From the NCBI RefSeq assembly GCF_026723865.1, contig NZ_CP113529.1, positions 5,022,001-5,086,000 on the forward strand: a DNA stretch of 64,000 bases. Reading direction: 5' to 3'. Below are positions 42,618-52,045 of this stretch, in pieces. The position numbers were made by a program, and so were the translations under genes. The number at the start of each line of letters is the position of its first letter. Positions within the stretch are counted from its first letter, which is position 1. This DNA comes from Mycobacterium sp. Aquia_216. GTDB lineage: Bacteria > Actinomycetota > Actinomycetes > Mycobacteriales > Mycobacteriaceae. The notes under the pieces are model-generated. The model made no database searches and had not been told where the DNA came from. It saw only the letters and a program-made list of their open reading frames with translations.

Positions 42618-42818
42618 ATGAGCAGACTTCGGTTCCTGATTTCAGCCACCGCGTTGGCAGTGGTCACCGCCGGGTATGCCCAGGCACCCGCACCGGGTGA
42701 TTCCTGTACGACCTTGCATGCCACCACGCAGGACACTAACGGCCGCACCATGTGGTGCAATCCGACGATGACCGGCGACCACAACCTGGTTTGGCAATAC
42801 GGCGGGCCGTCGGACTAG
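42618..42818 (+). CDS. Small secreted protein, 66 residues
   Basis: MSRLRFLISATALAVVTAGY ends in a signal-peptidase site AQA-PAP. The mature part has two Cys (DSCTTLHATT and MWCNPTM) that could form one disulfide. ATG 42618 is chosen because AGGAG (42604-42608) then has a 9-base spacing; an in-frame ATG at 42609 would abut it. Function unknown. It ends 7 bases before the convergent citrate synthase gene and is divergent from the DUF3556 gene, sharing the promoter region with the KstR-type box. Confidence 0.7.
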   Translation: MSRLRFLISATALAVVTAGYAQAPAPGDSCTTLHATTQDTNGRTMWCNPTMTGDHNLVWQYGGPSD

Positions 42819-42824
42819 CCCGCC

Positions 42825-43958
42825 TTACCTGACCACCAGCGCCCGCTGCGCTGGGCCGACATACTCGCTCAGCGGACGGATCAGCGCGTTGGACGCGGTC
42901 TGCTCGATGATGTGAGCCGTCCATCCGGTGATGCGGCTCATCACGAAAATCGGTGTGAACATCCCGATGTCGAAGCCCATCAGGTGGTAGGCCGGCCCGG
43001 TCGGGAAGTCCAGGTTCGGCTTGATCCCGTTGGAGACGGCCATGCCCTTCTCGAGCACCTCGTAGATGTCGAGCCATTTCTGGCCGTCGCGCACGGCCGC
43101 GATCCGCTTCAGCGCCTCTTTCATGGTCGGCACCCGCGAGTCACCGTTCTTGTACACCCGGTGGCCGAAGCCCATGATCTTGTCCTTGCGAGTCAGCTTG
43201 CCCTGCAACCACTCCGACGCCTTGTCGGCGTGGCCGATCTCGATCATGTCGCGCATGACCGCTTCATTCGCCCCGCCGTGCAGCGGACCCTTCAGCGCAC
43301 CGATCGCGGCCGTGACCGCACTGTAGATGTCGGACTGCGTGGACGTGACCACCCGCGCGGCGAATGTCGAAGCGTTGAAGCTGTGCTCGGCGTACAGGAC
43401 CATGGACTGCTCGAAAGCGTCGACGACCACCTTCTCCGGGACGTCGCCGAAGCACATGTGCAGGAAGTTCTGCGCATAGTTCATGTGGCTGTGCGGAGCG
43501 ATGGGCGCCAGACCCCGGCGCCGGCGCATGTCGGCGGCGACGATGGTGGGCAGCACCGCGAACATCCGCAGCGACTTGGCGTAGTTCGCTGTCTCGCTGC
43601 TGTCGTCCTCGTCGGGGTCCTCGGCGCCCATGAAGCTGGTCAGCGTGCGCACCACGTCCATCGGGTGGCAGCTATTCGGCAGCTTCTGCAGCAGGTCCAT
43701 CATCGACCGGTTCAGCCGGCGGGCAGCGCGTTCCCGCTGGGTGAACAGCGACAGCTGCTGGTCGTTGGGCAGCTCGCCGTGCCACAGCAGGTACGCCACC
43801 TCTTCGAAGCTGCGCTGCGTGGCGAGGTCCTGAACCGCATAGCCGCGATAGGTCAGCGAATTGGTCTCCGGGACGACCTTGGAGATCGACGTGGTGTCGA
43901 CGACGACACCGGCCAAGCCCTTGTGGATGCGAGGCTTGTCTTCGATGTTGCTGCTCAT
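42825..43958 (-). CDS. prpC: 2-methylcitrate synthase / citrate synthase II
   Basis: A 377-residue citrate-synthase-family enzyme condensing propionyl-CoA with oxaloacetate to 2-methylcitrate (called gltA1 or prpC, Rv1131). Signature GFGHRVYKNGDSR carries an active-site His, APHSHMNYAQNFLHM and LHGGANEAVM are the other catalytic segments. It is the third gene of prpD-prpB-prpC, overlapping prpB by 4 bases. The cycle detoxifies propionyl-CoA arising from cholesterol, odd-chain and branched lipids. Confidence 0.95.
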   Translation of the reverse strand: MSSNIEDKPRIHKGLAGVVVDTTSISKVVPETNSLTYRGYAVQDLATQRSFEEVAYLLWHGELPNDQQLSLFTQRERAARRLNRSMMDLLQKLPNSCHPMDVVRTLTSFMGAEDPDEDDSSETANYAKSLRMFAVLPTIVAADMRRRRGLAPIAPHSHMNYAQNFLHMCFGDVPEKVVVDAFEQSMVLYAEHSFNASTFAARVVTSTQSDIYSAVTAAIGALKGPLHGGANEAVMRDMIEIGHADKASEWLQGKLTRKDKIMGFGHRVYKNGDSRVPTMKEALKRIAAVRDGQKWLDIYEVLEKGMAVSNGIKPNLDFPTGPAYHLMGFDIGMFTPIFVMSRITGWTAHIIEQTASNALIRPLSEYVGPAQRALVVR

Positions 43959-44869
43959 GGGGTTTTCCCTTCGAGGGCGAAGTTGTAGATGTCGGAGTCG
44001 AATTGGTTGTAATCGGCATAACGGAGCAGCTCGTAGAGGCTGCTGCGGTGCTGCATTTGGTCGAGTAGGCCGGATTGCGTTCCGGCGTCTGCGATTTCAC
44101 GCAGGCCGACCTCGACGGCGCGCATGGCTAGCCGCAGGGTGGTCACTGGGTAGATCACGACGTTGTAGCCGATGTCAGATAACTGCTTGGCGGTCAGCAG
44201 CTCTGACTTACCGAACTCGGTCATATTGGCGAGCAACGGTGTATCCACAGCGGCCCGGAATTGCTCGAAATCGGCCGGCGTGTAGAGGGCTTCGGTGAAG
44301 ATCAAATCGGCACCCGCGTCGGCGTAGGCCTTGGCTCGGTCGATCGCGGCGGGAAGTCCTTCGATACCCGCGGCGTCGGTGCGGGCACAAATGATGAAGT
44401 TCGGGTCGCGGCGCACGGATACCGCGGCCCGCAGGCGTTTGACCATCTCGCTGGTCGGCACCACGGCCTTGCCGTCAAGGTGCCCACACCGCTTCGGGTT
44501 TACCTGATCCTCCAGATGGCAGCCGGCCAGCCCGGCGTCCTCCAAGACGGTCACGGTGCGCGCGGCGCTCATCGGTTCACCGAAGCCGGTGTCGGCGTCG
44601 ATCAGCGTGGGCAGGTCGGTCACGCCGGCGATCTGGGCGCCGCGCGAACTGACCTCGGTCAGGGTGGTCAGGCCGATATCGGGCAGGCCGAGATCAGCGG
44701 AGAGCACCGCGCCCGAAACGTACACCCCGTCGAAGCCGGTCTCGGCGATCAGTTTGGCGACCAGCGGCGAGAATGCGCCCGGAAACCGTTGCAGCCGACC
44801 ACTTTCCAGCGCGGCACGGAACCTCGCCCGCTTCTGTGCCGCGGGTACACTGCCGATCAGGCCGCTCAT
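43955..44869 (-). CDS. prpB: 2-methylisocitrate lyase
   Basis: A 304-residue member of the PEP mutase/isocitrate lyase family splitting 2-methylisocitrate into pyruvate and succinate. The signature KRCGHL (in QVNPKRCGHLDGK) has the catalytic Cys; DADTGFGEPMSAARTV binds Mg, and GVYVSGAVLSADLGLPD is the N-terminal substrate region. It overlaps prpD (ATGA) and prpC. M. tuberculosis lacks prpB and uses Icl1 for this step, so its presence separates this organism from that complex. Confidence 0.95.
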   Translation of the reverse strand: MSGLIGSVPAAQKRARFRAALESGRLQRFPGAFSPLVAKLIAETGFDGVYVSGAVLSADLGLPDIGLTTLTEVSSRGAQIAGVTDLPTLIDADTGFGEPMSAARTVTVLEDAGLAGCHLEDQVNPKRCGHLDGKAVVPTSEMVKRLRAAVSVRRDPNFIICARTDAAGIEGLPAAIDRAKAYADAGADLIFTEALYTPADFEQFRAAVDTPLLANMTEFGKSELLTAKQLSDIGYNVVIYPVTTLRLAMRAVEVGLREIADAGTQSGLLDQMQHRSSLYELLRYADYNQFDSDIYNFALEGKTP

Positions 44870-46386
44870 CAGAAGATTCCCGGCGGAATTGTCGGCGCCT
44901 TGTCGAGCACCAGCGGACCGACGGTGATGTTGAGCGCGCCCAGGGCGCCTGCCTGCAGTTCGGGAAGAGCTTCCACCGCCGCAAGGAACCGATGCTGCTC
45001 GGCATCAGCGACCACGCCCTCGGCCAGCTCGGTGAACTTCCCAACGTACTGCTTGCGCTCAAATGGCCTTGCCCCCAACGGGTGTGCGTCGGCGACGGCC
45101 AGTTCGTCGACGATCACCTCGCCGCTCTTCAGCGTCACCTCGGCGCGCGCCCCGAACGCCTTCTCGGCGGGATCGGCCGAGTGATAGCGCCGGGTCCACT
45201 CGGGGTCTTCGACCGTGGAGATCTTGTGCCAGAGCACGACGGTGTCGGGCCGGTGCGCTCGCTCGGGTGCGTAGGAGCGCTCGTGATGCCAGGTGCCGTC
45301 CTGCAAGGCGACGGCGAAGATGTACGGCAGCGAATGGTCCAGCGTCTCCCGCGATGCGTCCGGGTCGAACTTCTGCGGGTCCCCGGAGCCGGTGCCGATC
45401 ACGTAGTGGGTGTGGTGACTGGTGTGTAGCACGATCGTCGCGATCTGCGTGAGGCCACCTGCCAAACCGGACAAGCGCTCGCGCATCTGCCTGGCCAGGT
45501 CGATCGGCGCCTGGCTCTGGTACTCCGCCGAGTGCTCCTTGGTGTAGGTGTCCAGGATGGCGCGCTTCGGCTCGCCCGGCTCCGGCAACGGCACCTGGTA
45601 GACGCGTTCCGCACCGCCCAGCAGCCAGGCGATCACGCCGTCCTCGCCCTCCCAGATGGGCGCCGGAGCACCTTCACCGCGCATCGCACGGTCGACCGCC
45701 TCGATGGCGATCTTGCCGGCGAACGCCGGCGCGAACGCCTTCCAGCTAGAGATCAGGCCTTTCCGGGACTGGCGGGTGGCGGTGGTCAGGTGCAGGGCCT
45801 GCCCGACGGCCTGGTAGATGGTCTCTTCGTCCAGACGAAGCATCGTGCCCAGGCCGGCGGCCACCGACGGGCCGAGGTGCGCGACGTGGTCGATCTTGAA
45901 CTCGTGCAGGGAGATCCCCTTGACCAGATCAACCTGGACCTCATACGCGGTTGCCAAACCGCGAATCAGATCGGCCCCGCCGACACCGAGGTGCTGTGCA
46001 ACGGCGACCAGCGCGGGAATGTTGTCGCCCGGGTGGGAGTACTCGGCGGCGAGGAACGTGTCGTGAAAGTCCAACTCGCGCACCGCGACACCGTTGGCCC
46101 AGGCCGCCCACTCCGGCGCATAGTCGCCCTCGACGCCGAAGACCTTCGCGCCCCGCGCCGGGACGGGGTGCGCCAGCGCCTGGGCCCGGGCGGTGGTCAC
46201 CGGACGACGGATCAGCGCGGCAGCGGAAACCGCGGCGTTGTCGATGATGCGGTTGATGACCATCGCTTCGGTCTCCGCGGGCACGGCGACCGGGTCCGCC
46301 GCGATCTGGGCAATTTTGAAGGCCAGGTGCTCACTGCGGGGGAAGTCGTCGGCGCTACGCCGCGTTCGAACGTCATGAATGCGCAT
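44869..46386 (-). CDS. prpD: 2-methylcitrate dehydratase
   Basis: A 505-residue MmgE/PrpD-family enzyme, converting 2-methylcitrate to 2-methyl-cis-aconitate. I start at ATG 46386 ([20 protein letters not shown]), which begins the conserved N-terminus; a longer frame from 46434 would intrude into the prpR promoter region. [20 protein letters not shown] and [20 protein letters not shown] are typical family segments. First gene of the prp operon, divergent from prpR. Confidence 0.94.
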   Translation of the reverse strand: MRIHDVRTRRSADDFPRSEHLAFKIAQIAADPVAVPAETEAMVINRIIDNAAVSAAALIRRPVTTARAQALAHPVPARGAKVFGVEGDYAPEWAAWANGVAVRELDFHDTFLAAEYSHPGDNIPALVAVAQHLGVGGADLIRGLATAYEVQVDLVKGISLHEFKIDHVAHLGPSVAAGLGTMLRLDEETIYQAVGQALHLTTATRQSRKGLISSWKAFAPAFAGKIAIEAVDRAMRGEGAPAPIWEGEDGVIAWLLGGAERVYQVPLPEPGEPKRAILDTYTKEHSAEYQSQAPIDLARQMRERLSGLAGGLTQIATIVLHTSHHTHYVIGTGSGDPQKFDPDASRETLDHSLPYIFAVALQDGTWHHERSYAPERAHRPDTVVLWHKISTVEDPEWTRRYHSADPAEKAFGARAEVTLKSGEVIVDELAVADAHPLGARPFERKQYVGKFTELAEGVVADAEQHRFLAAVEALPELQAGALGALNITVGPLVLDKAPTIPPGIF

Positions 46387-46461
46387 AAACCGCACAGTAC
46401 GCAGCCGGTCGAACGGGGTAAATCCCCTAAACAAGCGTAACTTTGTGTCCTTGTCCCGATG

Positions 46462-46472
46462 ATTTTGCGAAT
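46462..46472. promoter_or_regulatory. PrpR/RamB-like box candidate
   Basis: ATTTTGCGAAT resembles the TTTGCAAA-type boxes bound by RamB and PrpR regulators. It is about 80 bases upstream of prpD and 34-44 bases upstream of the chosen prpR start. One mismatch from the usual core; called by eye. Confidence 0.35.
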
Positions 46473-46505
46473 GTTGTGGAAGCCGGTGCGCGTACCCTGT
46501 TGCAG

Positions 46506-47921
46506 GTGGCGAAGACGTTCGCCGGCGCGCGGCTGCGACGCCTACGCGAGGAGCACGGGCTGACTCAGGTCGCGCTGGCGCGTGCGCTGGGACTGTCCAC
46601 GAGCTACGTGAACCAGCTGGAAAACGATCAGCGTCCGATCACCGTGCCGGTGCTGCTGACCCTTGCCGAGCGCTTCGACTTACCGACCCAGTACTTCGCG
46701 CCGGATTCCGATGCCCGACTGGTCGCGGACCTGCGCGAAATCTTCGCCGAGGGACCCGCGACGGCCGGGCAGATCGAGGAGCTCGTTGCCCGCATGCCGG
46801 AGGTCGGTCAGACGCTGGTCAACCTGCAACGGCGCCTACACGACGCCACGGCCGACCTCGAAGCGTTGCACAGTCGCGCCAACTCCGAGACGTCCACGGG
46901 CCCTTCGCAGCCGATGCCGTTCGAAGAAGTCCGAGACTTCTTCTACGACCGCAAAAACTACATCGGAGATCTGGACGTCGCGGCCGAAGAGTTGTTCAAC
47001 CAAAACCGTTTGCACACAGGCGGACTCGATAGCCAGCTGGCAGAGCTGGTCCATGACAAGCTCGGGGTAACGGTCGTCATCGACGACGGCCGGGTCCTAA
47101 CACCCAACTCAAAGCGGCTGTTTCAAACCGAGTCGAAGACCCTGTATCTGGCTCGGTGGCTCCATCCGGGCCAACGCGCCTTTCAGTTGGCGACCCAAAT
47201 CGCCTTGCTTACCCAAGCCGAGCTGATCGATGGCATCATCGCCGGCGACGACCAGCTCAGCGATGATGCGCGGGGCGTGGCGCGCATCGGCCTGGCCAAC
47301 TACTTCGCCGGTGCCCTGTTGCTGCCTTACCAGCGCTTCCTCGAGGCCGCCGAAGGCGTGCGCTACGACATCGACCAGCTGGCAAGGCGTTTCGAGGTGG
47401 GCTTTGAAACCGTCTGCCATCGCTTGTCCACTCTGCAACGGTCGAGCGCGCGCGGAGTGCCTTTCATCTTCGTCCGGACTGACAGCGCGGGCAACATCTC
47501 TAAACGCCAGTCCGCCACCGCTTTTCACTTCTCGCGCGTAGGCGGAAATTGCCCGCTATGGGTTGTTCATCACGCCTTTGCCCGACCCGGCCAGTTCTTG
47601 ACGCAGATCGCCCAGATGCCCGACGGCCGCACGTACTTTTGGATCGCCAGAACCACCTCGACGGAGCCCAGCCGTTATCTCGGTCCGGACAAGAGCTTTG
47701 CGATCGGGCTCGGCTGCGACCTGGCCCACGCCGAGAAGCTGGTCTATTCCGTCGGCATCGATATCACCGGCGTCGAAGCGATCGTGCCGATCGGTGCGGG
47801 CTGCAAGATCTGCGACCGTCCCGCCTGCCCGCAACGCGCCTTTCCCTATCTGGGCCATCCCGTGCACGTCGATCCCCACTCCAGCACCGATCTGCCCTAT
47901 CCGCCGGCAATACCGTCCTAG
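46506..47921 (+). CDS. prpR: XRE-family regulator of the methylcitrate cycle
   Basis: A 471-residue regulator with an N-terminal helix-turn-helix ([38 protein letters not shown], residues 8-45), a central IrrE-like DUF955 region and a C-terminal DUF2083 (ScfR) domain with conserved Cys ([13 protein letters not shown]) that binds short-chain acyl-CoA and an Fe-S cluster in PrpR of M. tuberculosis. It activates prpDC and glyoxylate genes on propionate. I start at GTG 46506, where homology begins; GTG 46476 or TTG 46443 would add 10-21 residues and bring the PrpR-like box into the coding region. Confidence 0.9.
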   Translation: MAKTFAGARLRRLREEHGLTQVALARALGLSTSYVNQLENDQRPITVPVLLTLAERFDLPTQYFAPDSDARLVADLREIFAEGPATAGQIEELVARMPEVGQTLVNLQRRLHDATADLEALHSRANSETSTGPSQPMPFEEVRDFFYDRKNYIGDLDVAAEELFNQNRLHTGGLDSQLAELVHDKLGVTVVIDDGRVLTPNSKRLFQTESKTLYLARWLHPGQRAFQLATQIALLTQAELIDGIIAGDDQLSDDARGVARIGLANYFAGALLLPYQRFLEAAEGVRYDIDQLARRFEVGFETVCHRLSTLQRSSARGVPFIFVRTDSAGNISKRQSATAFHFSRVGGNCPLWVVHHAFARPGQFLTQIAQMPDGRTYFWIARTTSTEPSRYLGPDKSFAIGLGCDLAHAEKLVYSVGIDITGVEAIVPIGAGCKICDRPACPQRAFPYLGHPVHVDPHSSTDLPYPPAIPS

Positions 47922-48042
47922 GAACGGTCAAAATACCCGTCGGCCAACACTTTTAATTTCAATTCCACGCGAACGGAGTGCCCCCGTGCCGCGATCGGTG
48001 TAGTTTGCTGCTCAACACCCAGCCGGAACCGAGGAGCGCACC

Positions 48043-49407
48043 GTGGCGGACGTCGATTATTGCGTGGTCGGAGCGGGATTCGCGGGGTTGACGGCTGCCT
48101 TGCGCTTGAAGCAAGCGGGGCACTCGGTGGCATTGCTGGAGGCGCGTGACCGGGTCGGTGGTCGCACCTACACCGTCACTCGCGACGACGGGACGTGGAT
48201 CGATCGCGGCGGTGCCTGGATCGGGCCGGGCCAGGACCGGATCTACGCGTTGATGAACGAGTTCGGCGTGCCGGAATACAAGCAGCACAACGACGGTGAC
48301 GCCATGATGATCGTCGACGGCAAGAAGCACCGCTACGGCGGCACCATACCCTGGACGATGAGCCCGTGGGCGGTGGCCAACCTGGGTCTCGGTTTGCGCG
48401 CCGTGGAGAAGATGTGCAAGGCCGTTCCGCTCGAATCCCCTTGGGAGGCAACTCAAGCCGAGGAATGGGATCGGATCAGCCTGGGCGAGTGGATCGAGCA
48501 GAACACGATGTCGAAGACTGCCCGCGAGATGTTGGACATGGCCCTGGCCGGCCTCTACACCTCGGCAGGATCGGAGACGTCGTTGCTGTGGATGCTGCTG
48601 CAGACGGGCTCCGCCGGCGGGCCCACCTTCGCCATCTCCGGCAAGGGCGGCTCTCAGGATGCCCGCCCGGTCGGTGGGATGGGCGCCCTACATCGCCCGA
48701 TGGTGGCCGCGCTGGGCGACTCGCTGCAGCTTTCGCAGCCGGTCCGACAGATCACCCAGGATGCCGACGGGGTCACTGTCGACGCCGACGACGTGACGGT
48801 GCGGGCACGTCGGGTCGTCGTCGCGATACCACTGGCGATCGCCACCTCGATCAACTACGAGCCGATGCTGCCGGTGGACCGCGCGTTCCTGCACCAGCGC
48901 ATGCCCAGCGGTGCGGTCATCAAGATCTCGGTCATCTACGACGAGCCCTTCTGGCGCGCCGACGGACTCTCCGGTCAGTCCGCCGCACCGAATTCCCCGG
49001 CCGCCCTGACCATCGACGCCTGCACGGATACCGGGGACCCGGGGATCATGTGTGTCATCAGTGAGGGACCGGCGGCGCGCCGGCTGGGCGAACTCGATGA
49101 GGCCGAGCGCAAGGCGGTCGTCATCGACGAACTCGTTGATCGGTTCGGCAGCAAGGCCAACGCGCCGTTGGAATTCCACGAGCAGAACTGGACGGTGGAA
49201 CGCTATTCCGGCGGCGGGATGATCAGCCACGCCCCCACCGGTGTGCTGACCCAGTTCGGCTATACCCTGCGCCAACCCTGCGGACGGATCCACTGGGCCG
49301 GCACCGAAAGCTCGGCGGTCATGTGCGGGTGGATCGATGGAGCGATTCGTTCCGGCGAGCGCGCCGCGTCAGAGGTGATCGCCGCCGCAACCGCCGCGGT
49401 CGGCTAG
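48043..49407 (+). CDS. FAD-dependent flavin amine oxidase
   Basis: A 454-residue flavoprotein of the monoamine oxidase type. The FAD fold DYCVVGAGFAGLTAALRLKQ is at residues 4-23, EARDRVGGRTYTV the GG-Arg motif, DRGGAWIGPGQDRIYALMNE the substrate-side segment, and IHWAGTESSAVMCGWIDGAI the C-terminal FAD block. The Cys-linked FAD of mammalian MAO (SGGCY) is replaced by ESSAVMCGW, so FAD is probably non-covalent. GTG 48043 follows CGAGGAG. It is close in size to AofH (Rv3170), but this is a different locus. Natural amine unknown. Confidence 0.86.
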   Translation: MADVDYCVVGAGFAGLTAALRLKQAGHSVALLEARDRVGGRTYTVTRDDGTWIDRGGAWIGPGQDRIYALMNEFGVPEYKQHNDGDAMMIVDGKKHRYGGTIPWTMSPWAVANLGLGLRAVEKMCKAVPLESPWEATQAEEWDRISLGEWIEQNTMSKTAREMLDMALAGLYTSAGSETSLLWMLLQTGSAGGPTFAISGKGGSQDARPVGGMGALHRPMVAALGDSLQLSQPVRQITQDADGVTVDADDVTVRARRVVVAIPLAIATSINYEPMLPVDRAFLHQRMPSGAVIKISVIYDEPFWRADGLSGQSAAPNSPAALTIDACTDTGDPGIMCVISEGPAARRLGELDEAERKAVVIDELVDRFGSKANAPLEFHEQNWTVERYSGGGMISHAPTGVLTQFGYTLRQPCGRIHWAGTESSAVMCGWIDGAIRSGERAASEVIAAATAAVG

Positions 49408-49448
49408 GCAGAACGCCCCCGGGGGTCCTGACCAGGAGAGTTGACTGC

Positions 49449-50006
49449 ATGGGTGTTAGCCTCCCGAGCCGATTCGGCGACCGAGCCATTCGGCGCCACC
49501 GACTTCGGCTGCATCCTCAAGCCGGAAGCGGTTTCCGCGAGTCAGCGGCGTGCACCGACCCACTGACCCGCCTGCTCAACCGTGCGGGATGGGAGATCGC
49601 GACCGCGGACCTATTGGCGCGATCCCGTTCGGCGGCGGTCACCGTCACCGTGCTCGACATCGACAACTTCAAGACGATCAACGACACCCAGGGGCATCTT
49701 GCCGGCGACGAATATCTGGTCAGCCGGGCCGACTGCTGGCGAAATCTCGTGCCCGCCAACGCCGTTCTGGCCAGGATCGGTGGTGACGAATTCGCGGTGT
49801 GTATCGCCGACGACACAAACCAGACGCACAATTCGGAACAGTTCGTCGCCGACGTCCGGCTGCACACCCCCCACACCAGCATCGGCACCGCATCGCAGCG
49901 CGGTGCGAGCGCCGACATCCGCTCGCTGTATGCGGCCGCCGACGCCGAGCTGTACGACGCCAAGCACAAGGTTCGGCAGCGCGTCGACCCGCTGTCGCCT
50001 AGCTAG
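49449..50006 (+). CDS. Stand-alone GGDEF-domain protein (putative diguanylate cyclase)
   Basis: A 185-residue protein consisting almost only of a GGDEF domain: DPLTRLLNRAGWE, DIDNFKTINDTQGHLAGDEY, the intact active-site IGGDEFAV, and LYAAADAELYDAKHKV. It should make cyclic di-GMP from GTP. There is no sensory domain and no RxxD inhibitory site five residues before GGDEF (the sequence there is VLAR). ATG 49449 follows AGGAGAG. Mycobacteria normally have few such proteins (for example the GAF-GGDEF-EAL protein Rv1354c), so a short lone domain is unusual and may be a remnant of a larger protein. Confidence 0.82.
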   Translation: MGVSLPSRFGDRAIRRHRLRLHPQAGSGFRESAACTDPLTRLLNRAGWEIATADLLARSRSAAVTVTVLDIDNFKTINDTQGHLAGDEYLVSRADCWRNLVPANAVLARIGGDEFAVCIADDTNQTHNSEQFVADVRLHTPHTSIGTASQRGASADIRSLYAAADAELYDAKHKVRQRVDPLSPS

Positions 50007-50515
50007 CCGGCTTGCTTGGCCGGCGGCCGGTAGAAGATCAGCAACTGCCCGACGGCGCCGGCGAGGCCGAGCACCACCGAGATCAGCAGCCCGTTCCAGC
50101 CGATCAGCGGGTCGTTGATCCCGAAGATCACCCAGTCCAGGCTCAGCCTGCCGGGCCCCAGCGTCGCCACGGCGACCGCGCTGAGCGCCAGGACCAGGTT
50201 GTACTCCCAGCCCTCTTTGACGATGAAGAACCCGTTGTGGCGGTGGACGGTCCAGGCCGCGACCAGCATCAACGAGACAAAGCCCGCGGCCGGGATCGGC
50301 GTGAGTAGCCCGGCGGCCAGCCCCAGGCCCGCGGCGATTTCGGTGGTGGCGGCCACGGTGGCGTGGAACTTGCCCGGCTTCATGCCGATGCTCTCGAACC
50401 ATCGCGCGGTGCCCGGTATCCGCCCGCCGCCGAAGAACTTGTTGTAGCCGTGCGCGGCCAATGTCACGCCCAGCACCAGCCGCAGGATCAGTAATCCGAC
50501 GTCATAGGGAGTCAT
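50003..50515 (-). CDS. DoxX-family membrane protein
   Basis: A 170-residue protein with four hydrophobic helices: LLILRLVLGVTLAAHGYNKF followed by GGGRIPGTARWFESIGM, then FHATVAATTEIAAGLGLAAG, FVSLMLVAAWTVHRHNGFFI and EYNLVLALSAVAVATLGPGR. This is the DoxX/DUF417-like family; in mycobacteria a DoxX protein associates with superoxide dismutase and a thiol sulfurtransferase, but general function is open. Its start lies 20 bases from the ppdK relic on the other strand. Confidence 0.85.
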   Translation of the reverse strand: MTPYDVGLLILRLVLGVTLAAHGYNKFFGGGRIPGTARWFESIGMKPGKFHATVAATTEIAAGLGLAAGLLTPIPAAGFVSLMLVAAWTVHRHNGFFIVKEGWEYNLVLALSAVAVATLGPGRLSLDWVIFGINDPLIGWNGLLISVVLGLAGAVGQLLIFYRPPAKQAG

Positions 50516-50534
50516 ACGTGCAAACCTAGATCAT

Positions 50535-50771
50535 CGCGCGGATCGGATAACAGCAGCGGTGGTCAGCCGCGAACTGGGCCGGGTGGCGGTGGTGGGCCGC
50601 GGAGCGTCGGCAACACTGGCCGGCAAGCAAATCACCGTCGACGGCTACGAAGGCGAAGGGCGCGAAGGCAATCTGGCCCCGTCCGCGTGGTCGCCGGACG
50701 ATAGGCCGGAACCGCGCGAACTCGCCGACATCGCGCGGTGGACCAGCCCCAGCGGCCGTGCCCGCGAGTAA
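50535..50771 (+). pseudogene. Pyruvate phosphate dikinase (ppdK) C-terminal relic
   Basis: The frame reads RITAAVVSRELGRVAVVGRG, then ASATLAGKQITVDGYEGEGR and EGNLAPSAWSPDDRPEPREL. This is the end of a PEP-utilising swivelling domain (usual form TSHAAVVSRELGxPAVVG...ITVDGxxGxVxEG). The phosphorylated His (TSHAAV) is missing: the sequence has ITAAV. Everything upstream is gone and the DoxX gene occupies that DNA on the other strand. In H37Rv the gene near this point of the synteny is ppdK (Rv1127c), in the corresponding orientation, which supports the identification. Confidence 0.68.
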
Positions 50772-50799
50772 GCGGCCAGATCCGGTGATGCGCAATGAT

Positions 50800-52026
50800 T
50801 TAGAGCGCCGCGTTCAGAAGCTCTAGATAGGCGTCGATGTCGGGGATCGCCGATTCGGCCGCGTGGACGCTGATCGCGATGGTCTCGCCAATGCCGTGCA
50901 GACCGTGGGTCAGACCCATGGCAGGCCCTAGGGTTGGGCAGCCGGTCGCCAATACCACTGGCACGTCGCCGAAATGCAGATCGGCGGGTCCACGGTTGAC
51001 GCTGGAGACTACGGTATTGCCCAGCACCTGCGCAGGCCGCGCATCCGGGTCGAACAGCGAAACGCCCCAACGCAGTAGCGGCGCGGGCATCGCGGCGAAA
51101 GCCCGGTCGGTTGAGCGGGGAGCCGGATGTTCGAAGCGACGGCGACCATTGGCTAGATCGGTCGCGATCCGCTGCGCCCGGGCGTCGCGATCGAGCTGCG
51201 GGTAAAGCCCGACGACGACGTTTCCGAAATGGTTATTCGCCTGTCGCACACCAGGTTTAGCCATCGGCACTTCGGCCCCCAACGCGTCGGCCGCAGCGCC
51301 GAACAGGTGCGACAGGGCCGAGGACACGGCGGCCAGCACTCCGACCGTGACCGTCGAGCCCGATATCTGTGAGCGGTGCCGCACCAGGGTGCGCAACGAG
51401 CGTTCGCCAGCGGGGCGGGCGTTGGTGGGCAGCGGCGGCCGGTACCCGATTCCGGGCGTCACCAGCCCGGCCTGGGTATCGCGAACCAGCCGGCGATGGC
51501 TTCGGGCCGCGTCGACGGCACGCCAGGGCAGAAAGCCTGTCCGCGGCCGTTGCACCTCCGGTACCGGGACAGCCCGACCGAAAAGCCAGGCCGCCAACGC
51601 CGAGGCACGGACGCCGTCGGCCAGCGCGTGCGGGACCCGCATCACCGCAACACTGCCCGAGCCACCGGTACCCGGAATGCCGAAGACCGGCGTGAATACG
51701 TGTACGCGCCAGGACATCCGGCGCATGTCCAACTGGTCATCGGCGAGGCGGGCAACTGCCTCCAGCAATCCGTCCCAGCTGCGATCGGCCAGGGGGTGGT
51801 GGACTACCCAATCAGGTCCAACCGCGGTCGGCACCCACTGCGGATACCTCAGCGGCGACCCCTCGTGGACCCGCAATCCCAGATCCGGGCAGGCGCGGGC
51901 CCGATGGACGACCTGCTCGACGGCCCGCTCGACATCGGCGGGCTCGCCGTCGAAGGCGTAGACCATGAAGTCGTCATTGTGGAGTTTGGCCGACATCCAG
52001 TAGAACTGCGCATCGACGGCGGCCAT
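50800..52026 (-). CDS. WS/DGAT-family acyltransferase-like protein with altered active site (Rv1125 type)
   Basis: A 408-residue protein of the wax ester synthase/diacylglycerol acyltransferase fold: MAAVDAQFYWMSAKLHNDDF at the start, WRVHVFTPVFG before the active site, and NNHFGNVVVGLYPQLDRDAR and VVSSVNRGPADLHFGDVPVV in the C-terminal domain. The catalytic motif HHxxxDG is here PHALADG: the second His and DG remain, the first His is Pro. Start ATG 52026 gives the family N-terminus. It may be a divergent acyltransferase acting on another acceptor. It lies 19 bases downstream of the ephC gene on the same strand. Confidence 0.75.
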   Translation of the reverse strand: MAAVDAQFYWMSAKLHNDDFMVYAFDGEPADVERAVEQVVHRARACPDLGLRVHEGSPLRYPQWVPTAVGPDWVVHHPLADRSWDGLLEAVARLADDQLDMRRMSWRVHVFTPVFGIPGTGGSGSVAVMRVPHALADGVRASALAAWLFGRAVPVPEVQRPRTGFLPWRAVDAARSHRRLVRDTQAGLVTPGIGYRPPLPTNARPAGERSLRTLVRHRSQISGSTVTVGVLAAVSSALSHLFGAAADALGAEVPMAKPGVRQANNHFGNVVVGLYPQLDRDARAQRIATDLANGRRRFEHPAPRSTDRAFAAMPAPLLRWGVSLFDPDARPAQVLGNTVVSSVNRGPADLHFGDVPVVLATGCPTLGPAMGLTHGLHGIGETIAISVHAAESAIPDIDAYLELLNAAL

Positions 52027-52045
52027 TCGGCGCGCGGCCACGGCG

